Positions 1 to 6,530 of a stretch of DNA of 42,314 nt are shown piece after piece. The stretch comes from Cysteiniphilum sp. JM-1 (GTDB lineage: Bacteria > Pseudomonadota > Gammaproteobacteria > Francisellales > Francisellaceae). The DNA lies in contig NZ_VXKS01000023.1 in the NCBI RefSeq assembly GCF_008711525.1, forward strand, positions 1 through 42,314, in the 5' to 3' direction. Made by a program: the position numbers and the translations under genes. Position 1 is the first letter of the stretch; the number at the start of each line of letters is the position of its first letter. The notes beneath the pieces are model-generated. The model searched no databases. It had not been told where the DNA came from and saw only the letters and a program-made list of their open reading frames with translations.

Positions 1-56
1 TACATCATGCAACCGTGATTAGCCTAGAAGGAGAAAGTTATCGTATGAAAAAATAA
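1..56 (+). CDS. istB: IS21-family helper ATPase IstB, C-terminal fragment
   Basis: Only the last 17 residues are in the window (HHATVISLEGESYRMKK, then TAA at 54-56). The pattern HH-x-V-I-x-x-x-G-x-SYR is the usual C-terminus of IstB, the AAA+ ATPase that regulates IS21 transposase IstA. The call rests on this short match plus the IS21-like terminus directly downstream. The ATPase motifs lie outside the window. Confidence 0.75.
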   Translation, partial: HHATVISLEGESYRMKK

Positions 57-112
57 TTTTTTTGCTATAAATCGGCAAAGTTAGTTGTCGTAACCGGAAA
101 AGTTAGTTGACA
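1..112 (+). mobile_element. Right end of an IS21-family insertion sequence (partial)
   Basis: This is the 3' end of an IS21-type element that continues off the window to the left. It holds the last 17 codons of istB (3-56) and the right terminus. The terminus carries two spaced copies of one motif, at 73-87 (cggcaaagttagttg) and 95-109 (cggaaaagttagttg), and ends in ..TTGACA at 112. IS21 elements are known for such multiple terminal repeats and for ends of the TG...CA type. The reverse complement of 74-112 matches the left terminus seen at 42111-42150 closely, which fixes the boundary. Orientation is the same as that of the IS at the right edge. Confidence 0.85.
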
Positions 113-120
113 TTTGATAG

Positions 121-606
121 CGTAATGATCATTGGCAGACATTTAATAGTATCCAGAGTGTTTATGATGAGGTCTCGCCAAATAAAACGACTTTACCTGA
201 GCTTAATCATATGGGCTTTGATCCTTATGTTGCCAATAACGTTAAGATTGAAAACTATCTAGATATCCGCATTCGGTTTGACCCGTTAAGTACAGGTAAG
301 AACATTCCAGAACCTGTTGGCGAATGTTTGAGCCTATTTAAGCGCTGTCAGGCATATGTTGTGGATGTTGATTATGAATATGAAGATCGTATTGGTAATG
401 CGCTTTTAGATTTAACAGGCTTTCGTCGAGAGATTCTAAAAGAGGGTTGGCGCTTTCAAGCGGTTTTTATTATTCAAGATCAGTTGGTTGTTTATAAGCT
501 TTGGTCGGGTGAGCCCAAACGCAAAGCATATATTGATGAGATTAGACCACTTGGTCCTTTGCAAAGCCTGGATGATTTAATCACGGGACCCGCGATTTCG
601 TTTTGA
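121..606 (+). pseudogene. Unknown gene, 5'-truncated beside the IS21 insertion
   Basis: An open frame runs from 121 to the stop at 604-606. The only in-frame ATG is at 211 and has no ribosome binding site, whereas the 30 codons before it (from 121) look protein-like and contain no start codon. In-frame TGA and TAG sit at 115-120, between the IS end at 112 and the open frame. The simplest reading is a gene cut by the IS, with a small frameshift or deletion at the junction. The remaining ~131-160 residues are charged and soluble, with an aromatic/acidic patch (VDVDYEYEDRIGN), no signal peptide and no membrane segment. I do not recognise the family. A shortened protein from ATG 211 remains possible. 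Confidence 0.5.
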
Positions 607-623
607 TTTTTGAATAAAAGGAA

Positions 624-743
624 AAACTCAGCTGCATTAACGTATAGTACCCTGAAAGTATTATAGTACCCTGAGCGTGAGTCGAAGGGTCTTTAAGGCT
701 GAGTTTAAATAAAAGACGACTGACTTCGACTTCGCTCAGTCAG
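624..743. repeat. Cluster of repeats and palindromes between convergent genes (REP-like)
   Basis: A 13-base direct repeat (tatagtaccctga) lies at 643-655 and 662-674. An exact 9-base inverted repeat aaactcagc (624-632) / gctgagttt (698-706) encloses it. Inside, 668-690 reads accct...gtcgaagggt and can fold on itself. A second hairpin, ctgact (720-725) / agtcag (738-743), has a loop rich in TTCGACTTCGCTC. The CCCTGAGCG..GTCGAAGGG pattern is typical of dispersed REP-type palindromes. Since the truncated gene and rplY converge here, the hairpins may also act as bidirectional terminators. The run 607-773 holds no other feature I can support. Confidence 0.55.
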
Positions 744-773
744 CGTTATGGTTGATAGAAATATTTGCTTTAA

Positions 774-1064
774 TTACGCGCGAACAAAGTCAGCGTGAAG
801 AATTTTTGGCTTATATGGGTGACGTTGTAATGCTTTGATCTTAACGCTTTCAGTTTTGCCATTGATATCGATAGTAACAGTTGCTGTATAGAACGCTTTG
901 TTTTCAGTAGCATGCAAGATCTTGTTGTGATCAAGCGTGATAGACGTTGCTTCAGAACCGTTGCCGTAGATAATTGCAGGAACTTTCCCTGCTTTACGTA
1001 GGCGGCGGCTCGCACCTGTACCTGTTTCAGTTTTTAATTCCGCGTGTAGCGTAAATTCTGTCAT
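774..1064 (-). CDS. rplY: 50S ribosomal protein L25, short form
   Basis: L25 binds 5S rRNA in the central protuberance of the large subunit. The 96 residues match the short enterobacterial-type L25 (about 94 residues) rather than the longer CTC/TL5 form. The N-terminal region has the family pattern [21 protein letters not shown] (split here over residues 15-35) and the C-terminus ends in the HADFVRA-type strand. The ATG at 1062-1064 is preceded by AAGGA at about 1072-1076, good spacing. It lies downstream of prs, as in many gammaproteobacteria, but a terminator-like hairpin sits between them. Peptidyl-tRNA hydrolase (pth), which often follows rplY, is not present; repeats and the IS-truncated gene lie there instead. 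Confidence 0.95.
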   Translation of the reverse strand: MTEFTLHAELKTETGTGASRRLRKAGKVPAIIYGNGSEATSITLDHNKILHATENKAFYTATVTIDINGKTESVKIKALQRHPYKPKILHADFVRA

Positions 1065-1104
1065 TTTAATTTCCTTAAAAGGTGTATTTAAAGTTAATTG
1101 TTAT

Positions 1105-1146
1105 TTTAAAAAACTTTCTTATCATGCGACCCTGATGAGAAAGCTT
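1105..1146 (-). terminator. Rho-independent terminator between prs and rplY
   Basis: On the minus strand, CTTTCTCATC (1143-1134) can pair with GATAAGAAAG (1123-1114), with one mismatch in ten and a ten-base loop, followed at once by a run of six T and then AAAATAA. Direction and place fit termination of prs transcripts. Some readthrough could still feed rplY, for which I see no strong promoter of its own in the 40 bases left. Confidence 0.6.
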
Positions 1147-1182
1147 GTGGATTCTAACAAAAAAGCCAAGGAAAGTTAAGAC

Positions 1183-2133
1183 TTAAATCAAATCACAAAA
1201 CATTAAGCTAATAGATTCTTCATTATTGGTGCGACGAATCGCCTCTGAGAGCATAGGTGCCAATGATAGCGTTTTGATTTTTTTGCATTTCATGGCTGCA
1301 TTATGTAGTGGAATAGAATTGGTAACGACTAGCTCCTCAAGTATTGATCCTTCGATATTTTCAATCGCTTTACCGGATAATACAGGATGCACACAGTAGG
1401 CAGAAACCTTCTTAGCCCCATGATCAATAAGTGCTTGTGCGGCTTTGCAAAGTGTCCCTGCAGTATCAACGATATCATCAACAATTAAACAATGGCGTCC
1501 ACTAATGTCACCGATGATATTCATCACCTCAGATTCATTGGCTTTTTGGCGACGCTTATCGATAATCGCTAAATCAGTGTTTAGCGCTTTTGCCATCGCG
1601 CGAGCGCGCACTACACCACCGACATCGGGGGATACGACAATGGGGTTTTCCAAGCGGCATGAGCGAATATAATCTAATAAAATCGGTGTGCCATAGACAT
1701 TATCTAAAGGGATATTAAAAAAGCCTTGAATCTGTTCGGCATGAATATCCACTGTTAATAAACGATCAATGCCGGCACCGGTTAACATATCCGCCACAAC
1801 ACGCGCTGAAATCGGTACACGCGATGAGCGTACACGGCGATCTTGGCGAGCATAACCAAAGTAAGGAATTACTGCCGTGATACGTCCAGCGGATGAGCGA
1901 CGCAATGCATCGGTTAAGAACATCAACTCCATAATGTGATCATTGGTTGGTGGGCAAGTTGATTGCACGATAAAGACGTCACGACCTCTGACGTTATCGA
2001 TAATCTCAATATGAGATTCGCCATCGCTAAAGGTAGAAACGGTAGCGCGTCCTACTTGTACACCTAAAAAATGAGAGATTTCTTCAGTTAATGCGCTGCT
2101 CGCGCGCCCACTAAAAAGCATCAGATCTGACAT
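1183..2133 (-). CDS. prs: Ribose-phosphate pyrophosphokinase (PRPP synthetase)
   Basis: Cytosolic enzyme that transfers pyrophosphate from ATP to ribose 5-phosphate, giving PRPP for purine, pyrimidine, histidine, tryptophan and NAD synthesis. At 316 residues it has the normal class I length. Visible signatures: the ATP-binding stretch YARQDRR (94-100), the metal-binding [11 protein letters not shown] (129-139, His131), the catalytic-loop DKRR (192-195) and the PRPP-binding loop [14 protein letters not shown] (215-228). AGGA sits about eight bases before the ATG at 2131-2133. The rplY gene follows after a terminator-like hairpin, the usual neighbour in gammaproteobacteria. All key residues appear intact. 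Confidence 0.97.
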   Translation of the reverse strand: MSDLMLFSGRASSALTEEISHFLGVQVGRATVSTFSDGESHIEIIDNVRGRDVFIVQSTCPPTNDHIMELMFLTDALRRSSAGRITAVIPYFGYARQDRRVRSSRVPISARVVADMLTGAGIDRLLTVDIHAEQIQGFFNIPLDNVYGTPILLDYIRSCRLENPIVVSPDVGGVVRARAMAKALNTDLAIIDKRRQKANESEVMNIIGDISGRHCLIVDDIVDTAGTLCKAAQALIDHGAKKVSAYCVHPVLSGKAIENIEGSILEELVVTNSIPLHNAAMKCKKIKTLSLAPMLSEAIRRTNNEESISLMFCDLI

Positions 2134-2221
2134 GGAGTTATCCTAAAATTTGATTGCTGAAATTTGCTTAGAGAATATACCCAATTTTGAAAAAATATAA
2201 AGGTTTTTTTAAAGAACAATT

Positions 2222-2980
2222 TTATTCTGCGTGACTTAAACGTGCGTTATGCCAGTGATCAACATACATCTTAGTGGTGCCTGCGATAGCGGCTGGAATA
2301 ACGAGAATGTTGAAAAATGGAATCATCAAAAAAACCGTGGTAATAAAACCAAAGCTTAGACTTAGAGACTTTTGTTGCGAGAGTTGTTTTTTCATTTGCG
2401 GAAAGCTGATTTCATTATTATCAAAAGCATAATCAGCGTATTGTACGATGTTGAACCAACATAACAGTGCAAACCACAAAACACTGGTAAAAAGATTAAC
2501 CACCGGAATGAAGTAACACAACAGAATAATCAAAACCCACGGCAGGAAAGAGAGTAGTTTTTTAAATTCACGGGCAATGGATTTTGGAGCGATAAGCATG
2601 AGTTTAGCGAATGTAAGCTCACTACCAACTTCTTGCCCTGTGAGCTGTTTTTGTACTTTCTCAGCAAGAAAGCTGTAAAAAGGGGCGGCAATAATAAGGG
2701 CGATTGCAGTAAAAAGATAAGCGCTAAATAGCAATAATGCCAAAATGGCGATGAGATAAATCAACCAACTAAGCCATGTGAGCCAGCTAGGTAAGTGAGT
2801 GTCTACCCAATTGATGAGTAAAGAGATTTCATGCAAGCTAAACCACCATAGTGCGATAAAGATAATGGTATTTATGATAAGTGGGATTATTGTATAGCGC
2901 TTGATGCCTTTCTTAAAAATAAGTGTCAATCCGGCAAAAAAATAGCTGATACCACTGTTGTCAGCTTGATGTTGCGTCAT
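2222..2980 (-). CDS. cysZ: CysZ/EI24-family membrane protein, likely sulfate transporter
   Basis: Inner-membrane protein of the CysZ family, which imports sulfate for cysteine synthesis. The 252 residues start with the family's YFFAGLTLIFKKGIKRY segment, followed by paired hydrophobic helices (about 28-50 and 70-100). Then come APFYSFLAEKV, a RE..K.LLSFLP segment and W..VQYADYAFDNNEISF. The C-terminus shows the IPFFNILVIPAAIAGTTKMY signature. The start at 2978-2980 has GGAGAATAACC directly upstream, inside the 3' end of lplA. Only two bases separate the two genes, so they are surely cotranscribed, lplA first. No other sulfur-assimilation genes are in view, so substrate is inferred from family alone. 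Confidence 0.88.
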   Translation of the reverse strand: MTQHQADNSGISYFFAGLTLIFKKGIKRYTIIPLIINTIIFIALWWFSLHEISLLINWVDTHLPSWLTWLSWLIYLIAILALLLFSAYLFTAIALIIAAPFYSFLAEKVQKQLTGQEVGSELTFAKLMLIAPKSIAREFKKLLSFLPWVLIILLCYFIPVVNLFTSVLWFALLCWFNIVQYADYAFDNNEISFPQMKKQLSQQKSLSLSFGFITTVFLMIPFFNILVIPAAIAGTTKMYVDHWHNARLSHAE

Positions 2981-2982
2981 GG

Positions 2983-3951
2983 TTATTCTCCCATTACATC
3001 GGCAGTATTTTGATAAAGGTGAGTCAATAGTGCCTGTTCTTGTGCTGTAAAATCCAGTGATTCTTTACTTGTAAGATCGAAGCTTTGTTTGCTATAGATT
3101 GGGTTTCTACTCTGGAGATAAGTCTTAAGATGATGATGTTTATCACTATCAGTCTCAAATGCTATGATCTGACCATTCTTAATCTCAAGCGTGATGTCAT
3201 TATCTTCAAAGACAAAACTGCGGCTAAAGGGTAGCGTTTTGCCAAAGCGCCATTGCCAAGTGCGCAAGGTGCTTTCTTCATCGGTAACTTGTTTGTTTTC
3301 CATGCGCTCAGGGATATAGGTAATATGATGATTAAACTGATTTAAAAAACAGTCGCGAATCTTTGCGGCACTAATCTTGGGGTTAATTGCTGCCAGATTG
3401 ATAACGCTTGAGCGTTTGGAGTGGACACCCTTAGTCGTTAATGAGTCATCAATATTGTGATGCAAATAGTGGTAGAGTTTGCTGGTGTCTGCATTAATTA
3501 GCAATGTCCCATGATGAAAGGATTTATCTTTTGTCTCACGAAAGGCGCTGCCTGATATTTTATAGTCAACCCCTTCATGTGTTACCAGAATATCATTGCG
3601 TTCAGAGGCATGTGCATTAATGCCGCAGCTTTTAAGTGTATTTACAATCAACGAGAGATTTGCCTTTTTATCATAATCCTGAGACTTTGCCATAATTGTG
3701 TAGTTTAGATTACCTAGATCATGATAGACCGTGCCACCACCACTTTGACGGCGGACAATGGGGATATTGTCATGGTTCAAAGCATCGATGTTACACTCGC
3801 GCCATGGGTTTTGCGCGCGCCCAATAATCACAGAGGGTGCGTTTTGCCAAAGATATAAAATAGGCTCATCGGTTAACATCTCACGAAAAAGCCAGTTCTC
3901 AACGGCAAGGTTATAAAAAGGATCGTGGCTTGTGGCAATATAAACGTTCAT
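2983..3951 (-). CDS. lplA: Lipoate-protein ligase A
   Basis: Cytosolic enzyme that activates free lipoate with ATP and attaches it to the lysine of E2 and H-protein lipoyl domains. The 322 residues include the lipoate/AMP-binding motif RRQSGGGTVYHDLGN (67-81), the catalytic-lysine region KISGSAFR (Lys131) and HHGTLL (146-151). The C-terminal accessory domain follows (about 235-322), close in size to E. coli LplA (338). Using intact RRxSGGG and K-x-S-G-S-A distinguishes it from LipB-type octanoyltransferases. No clear Shine-Dalgarno lies before the ATG at 3949-3951. It heads a transcription unit with cysZ and is preceded by an inverted repeat at 3976-4051. Confidence 0.93.
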   Translation of the reverse strand: MNVYIATSHDPFYNLAVENWLFREMLTDEPILYLWQNAPSVIIGRAQNPWRECNIDALNHDNIPIVRRQSGGGTVYHDLGNLNYTIMAKSQDYDKKANLSLIVNTLKSCGINAHASERNDILVTHEGVDYKISGSAFRETKDKSFHHGTLLINADTSKLYHYLHHNIDDSLTTKGVHSKRSSVINLAAINPKISAAKIRDCFLNQFNHHITYIPERMENKQVTDEESTLRTWQWRFGKTLPFSRSFVFEDNDITLEIKNGQIIAFETDSDKHHHLKTYLQSRNPIYSKQSFDLTSKESLDFTAQEQALLTHLYQNTADVMGE

Positions 3952-3975
3952 ATGGATAATTTATGTAACTTATTA

Positions 3976-4051
3976 GGCTTTTATAAGGTGGCAGTGTATA
4001 CGCATCACAAGCCATTTTACAGTGTTTCTTTGTTTTAGCTGTATAAAAGCC
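3976..4051. repeat. Ten-base perfect inverted repeat upstream of lplA
   Basis: ggcttttata at 3976-3985 is exactly complementary to tataaaagcc at 4042-4051, with a 56-base interior that includes tacag (4019-4023) / ctgta (4039-4043). It starts 24 bases upstream of the lplA start, so it lies in the promoter/leader region. It could be a leader structure, an operator pair, or a small palindromic repeat. Part of the interior (4003-4029) weakly resembles 31328-31354 (about 21 of 27 bases), which favours a degenerate dispersed repeat. Confidence 0.45.
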
Positions 4052-4085
4052 GTAAGGTACACTATTCGGGAGTTGCTTTATACTT

Positions 4086-4298
4086 TTGCTAATTGGGTAT
4101 AAATGGATATTTTTATGGATATGTGAGAAATTAGACTGTGTTATTGGATGGCTAAAGCACATGGGCGCTCTTTCAGAAATGGTTTCTCTTACTGGTATAA
4201 ACCGGAATACACTTAAAAAGCATTTTCAGAAATTAGTATCTATAAATCAAATTAATCAGCATGGAAAAGGTCGTGGCGTTTGGTATTCATTCACCTAA
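4086..4298 (+). pseudogene. Orphan winged-helix C-terminal fragment
   Basis: About 70 codons can be read, but only a TTG opens the frame and no ribosome binding site is seen. An inner ATG is at 4161. The last ~50 residues look like a winged helix: a recognition-helix segment GINRNTLKKHFQKLV followed by a wing (NQHGKGRGVWYSF). Such G-x-G-R-G-x-x-Y ends occur at the C-terminus of AlbA_2-type ATP-binding regulators, some Fic proteins and other modular regulators. The catalytic or ligand part is absent, so this is most likely the tail of a deleted gene. It converges on the K+ channel gene. With the inverted repeat, it accounts for 3952-4352, where I see nothing else. Confidence 0.45.
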
Positions 4299-4352
4299 GT
4301 TTCCACTAGGAATGTCATCAGACTCATCGGGAATTTCTGCTAAGCTATTTTT

Positions 4353-5522
4353 TCAATACGTAGAAAGACTACCATCAAGCATCGCATTGGCTGCCATCAC
4401 CAGTGGCGAGATAACTTCGGCAGCACCCAATGATTTTGCTTTATTGATATTATTTTTTTGATTGATGCGAATGGTTATTTTGGCGGCCTTTGATGGTTTA
4501 TGGTCATTTAGAAACTCATTAATACTTAATAAAGTAATGATGTTATCAGCATCTTTTTCATAGGCGATGATCACTGCATGCGCATCAATAATACTTGCTT
4601 TATCGAGAATATCAGGGTCGTTGGCATTGCCATGCAATGTTAACGATTTAAGCTCGGTACTATCAGCAGTTTCACTGTGTTCGCTATCGATAATCAGAAA
4701 GCTTTTATTTTGCTGTTGTAATTCACTGATAATAATGTGTGTTAAATCATTTAAACCGCAAATAATCACATGATCTTTCATATGCTTTTTCCCTTTGTTG
4801 AATGTTTGAAATAGATTTTGCAAGCGATCGATAAAGGCACTAACAATAAAGGTTAAAACAGCGGCAAAGGCACCTAGCCCGATAAAAATCATCGACACAA
4901 CAAAAAGTCGTGCCTCATCGGTGATGGGGGTGATGTCGCCATAACCAACCGTACTATAAGTTACGACGGTAAAGTAGATGGCATCAGGCCAGTCTTTTAT
5001 GCTGTTGAATTGATCGCGTAGCAGATAAGCGCCAACCACACCGTATAGGAATGCCAAAATAAATGACAAAATAACAATAAACTGCGCATAACTGAGCTTG
5101 ATCGTTTGCGAGCGCACATTAAATACTTTCCAACTAATGGCAAGACCTATGATCTCGACAAAATAAAACCACGTCAAAAACCCTGAGCGGTAATAAACAA
5201 AAATATTGGTCAAGAAAAGTGCGATGAGCATTAATAATGCAAGTATCCAGAAAAAGCGCAAGCGCCGATAAATCCCGCGACCAATGAGCAACATTAAGTA
5301 ACCAATAAAGCAAGAAATAACCGTATTAAACTCTTTGAAGCCTTGTCCGGCGATAATATGGTTAACTAATTGCACGCCTTCATCATGAATGGCTGCTTCA
5401 ATAAATGGAAATACACCGATTAAAATAGCAAAAACACCATTTAAAAATAGCAAAATAGCTAGGAACAATGGGATGTTAAAACGCATGAGCCTTTCCTTGA
5501 AAAGGTGTGCAAGCCTTGGCAT
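4353..5522 (-). CDS. Kch-like voltage-gated-type potassium channel with RCK (TrkA-N) domain
   Basis: Inner-membrane K+ channel of 389 residues. The first ~170 residues hold about five hydrophobic segments. The pore helix and selectivity filter read TVVTYSTVGYGD (filter near 191-196), followed by the inner helix (about 208-230). From about 250 on there is a TrkA-N/RCK Rossmann domain beginning HVIICGLN and continuing to the C-terminus (KSLGAAEVISPL). The layout resembles E. coli Kch (417 residues). It lacks a classical S4 series of regularly spaced arginines, so voltage gating is doubtful. Start choice: AAGGA lies about eight bases before the ATG at 5520-5522. An internal ATG at 4781 with AAAGGG nine bases upstream could give a free RCK domain. 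Confidence 0.88.
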   Translation of the reverse strand: MPRLAHLFKERLMRFNIPLFLAILLFLNGVFAILIGVFPFIEAAIHDEGVQLVNHIIAGQGFKEFNTVISCFIGYLMLLIGRGIYRRLRFFWILALLMLIALFLTNIFVYYRSGFLTWFYFVEIIGLAISWKVFNVRSQTIKLSYAQFIVILSFILAFLYGVVGAYLLRDQFNSIKDWPDAIYFTVVTYSTVGYGDITPITDEARLFVVSMIFIGLGAFAAVLTFIVSAFIDRLQNLFQTFNKGKKHMKDHVIICGLNDLTHIIISELQQQNKSFLIIDSEHSETADSTELKSLTLHGNANDPDILDKASIIDAHAVIIAYEKDADNIITLLSINEFLNDHKPSKAAKITIRINQKNNINKAKSLGAAEVISPLVMAANAMLDGSLSTY

Positions 5523-5572
5523 AAGTTATCCTTAGTGTTGGTGATATTACTACCTAATAAATATTTCTTATA

Positions 5573-5601
5573 AACATAGCCAACATTAGTATAAAGTTCA
5601 A
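5573..5601 (-). promoter_or_regulatory. Candidate sigma-70 promoter for the potassium channel gene
   Basis: On the minus strand TTGAAC (5601-5596), a 17-base spacer, and TATGTT (5578-5573) lie about 50 bases before the channel start. Four of six bases match consensus in each box. It would separate the channel from the alsS operon upstream. Read by eye only. Confidence 0.35.
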
Positions 5602-5633
5602 TATGAAATATGCTTAAGTCAGGCGTGTTTCAG

Positions 5634-6035
5634 TCAACCTTTGGTGTTGTTTGGCATAAGCCCTTGCTTCTCAAACACTTCTTTGGCAGCAAGTAGTGCG
5701 TTTGTGGCTGCAGGGAACCCACAATAATCGAGCATTTGTGTGATGGTTGCAACGATCTGCTCCATGGTGGCACCTCGGTTTAGCGCGCACTCTACATGCA
5801 CTTTTAACTGAGGTAAAGCATAACCTAGCACCGTTAAGGCACTAACTGTGATCAGCTCTTGAGTAACACTATCAAGTACTTTATCCGTTTCCCCATAAAT
5901 ATCGCCAAAGGCAAACTCGATATTGACCTTAGCGAAAAAAGGTGAAATATCTTCAATGGCTTTAAGATATTCTTTTGCATTTTTACCAAGGTGTTGCCTA
6001 AATTGATTCAAACCTTTTTGATAACGATCATTCAT
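5634..6035 (-). CDS. Carboxymuconolactone decarboxylase family protein
   Basis: A 133-residue helical protein of the CMD/AhpD-like superfamily. The core reads ELITVSALTVLGYALPQLKVH (split at about 60-80), then ALNRGATMEQIVATITQM and YCGFPAATNALLAAKEVF, matching the PcaC-like branch. No CxxC pair is present, so AhpD-type peroxidase activity is unlikely; Cys82 and Cys104 or nearby are isolated. No beta-ketoadipate genes are near, so true 4-carboxymuconolactone decarboxylase activity is unlikely too, and the substrate is unknown. GGAG lies seven bases before the ATG at 6033-6035. It is the last gene of alsS-doxX-CMD, with a 17-base gap to doxX. Confidence 0.85.
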   Translation of the reverse strand: MNDRYQKGLNQFRQHLGKNAKEYLKAIEDISPFFAKVNIEFAFGDIYGETDKVLDSVTQELITVSALTVLGYALPQLKVHVECALNRGATMEQIVATITQMLDYCGFPAATNALLAAKEVFEKQGLMPNNTKG

Positions 6036-6052
6036 AAACGCTCCATTTCTAC

Positions 6053-6517
6053 CTAAAACAGATTATTTGTCAGGCTTAAAGGTCCTGATCCTAAGAGAAA
6101 AAACATTAATCCCATCGCGGCTAATACGAAATTTTTTTGTGCTGAGGTCGTATGACCGATAAATGCAAGTTTTTCTAAGTTCATAATTTCGTCTTGATGG
6201 GGTTTGATCTCAAATTTGTCTTTCATATCGAAGGCGCTTTGCGCAAGTTTTGTATGTATGAAATAACCGATGATGCTGTAAATACATAGTATAATTCCAG
6301 CAATTTGTGCGTATACTCCAAATAAAATCATCAAGCCACCAATGAGCATAACTACGAGCATAATAGATGCGGTGATTGTTTGTAATCCCAGTGGTTTTGG
6401 TACAAGTAAATCCATCATTAACCTTGTCCCTTGCCAATCATGCATAAGACTTTTTATCGGGTAGATAAACATCCAAGCATATGCAATGCGAATAATAAGC
6501 CAAGCGAGTGTTTCCAT
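6053..6517 (-). CDS. DoxX family membrane protein
   Basis: A 154-residue integral membrane protein with about four transmembrane segments (roughly 3-20, 45-68, 68-88 and 128-146). It has the DoxX layout: the first helix followed by an amphipathic stretch, a G-rich second segment (LIGGLMILFGVYAQIAGIIL) and a soluble insertion (FDMKDKFEIKPHQDEIMNLEK). DoxX proteins range from thiosulfate:quinone oxidoreductase subunits to thiol/redox partners; nothing here fixes the function. AGGAG lies about eight bases upstream of the ATG at 6515-6517. It sits 13 bases after alsS and 17 before the CMD gene, so the three are probably one operon. Confidence 0.82.
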   Translation of the reverse strand: METLAWLIIRIAYAWMFIYPIKSLMHDWQGTRLMMDLLVPKPLGLQTITASIMLVVMLIGGLMILFGVYAQIAGIILCIYSIIGYFIHTKLAQSAFDMKDKFEIKPHQDEIMNLEKLAFIGHTTSAQKNFVLAAMGLMFFLLGSGPLSLTNNLF

Positions 6518-6530
6518 AAATTAGCTCCTA

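Noticed and set aside
770-1015. 81-codon minus-strand frame overlapping rplY
   Set aside because: It lies almost wholly within rplY in another frame; rplY has clear homology and a ribosome binding site.
3911-4162. 83-codon minus-strand frame across the lplA start
   Set aside because: Its reading runs through the inverted repeat and the lplA 5' end; no ribosome binding site and no recognisable domain.
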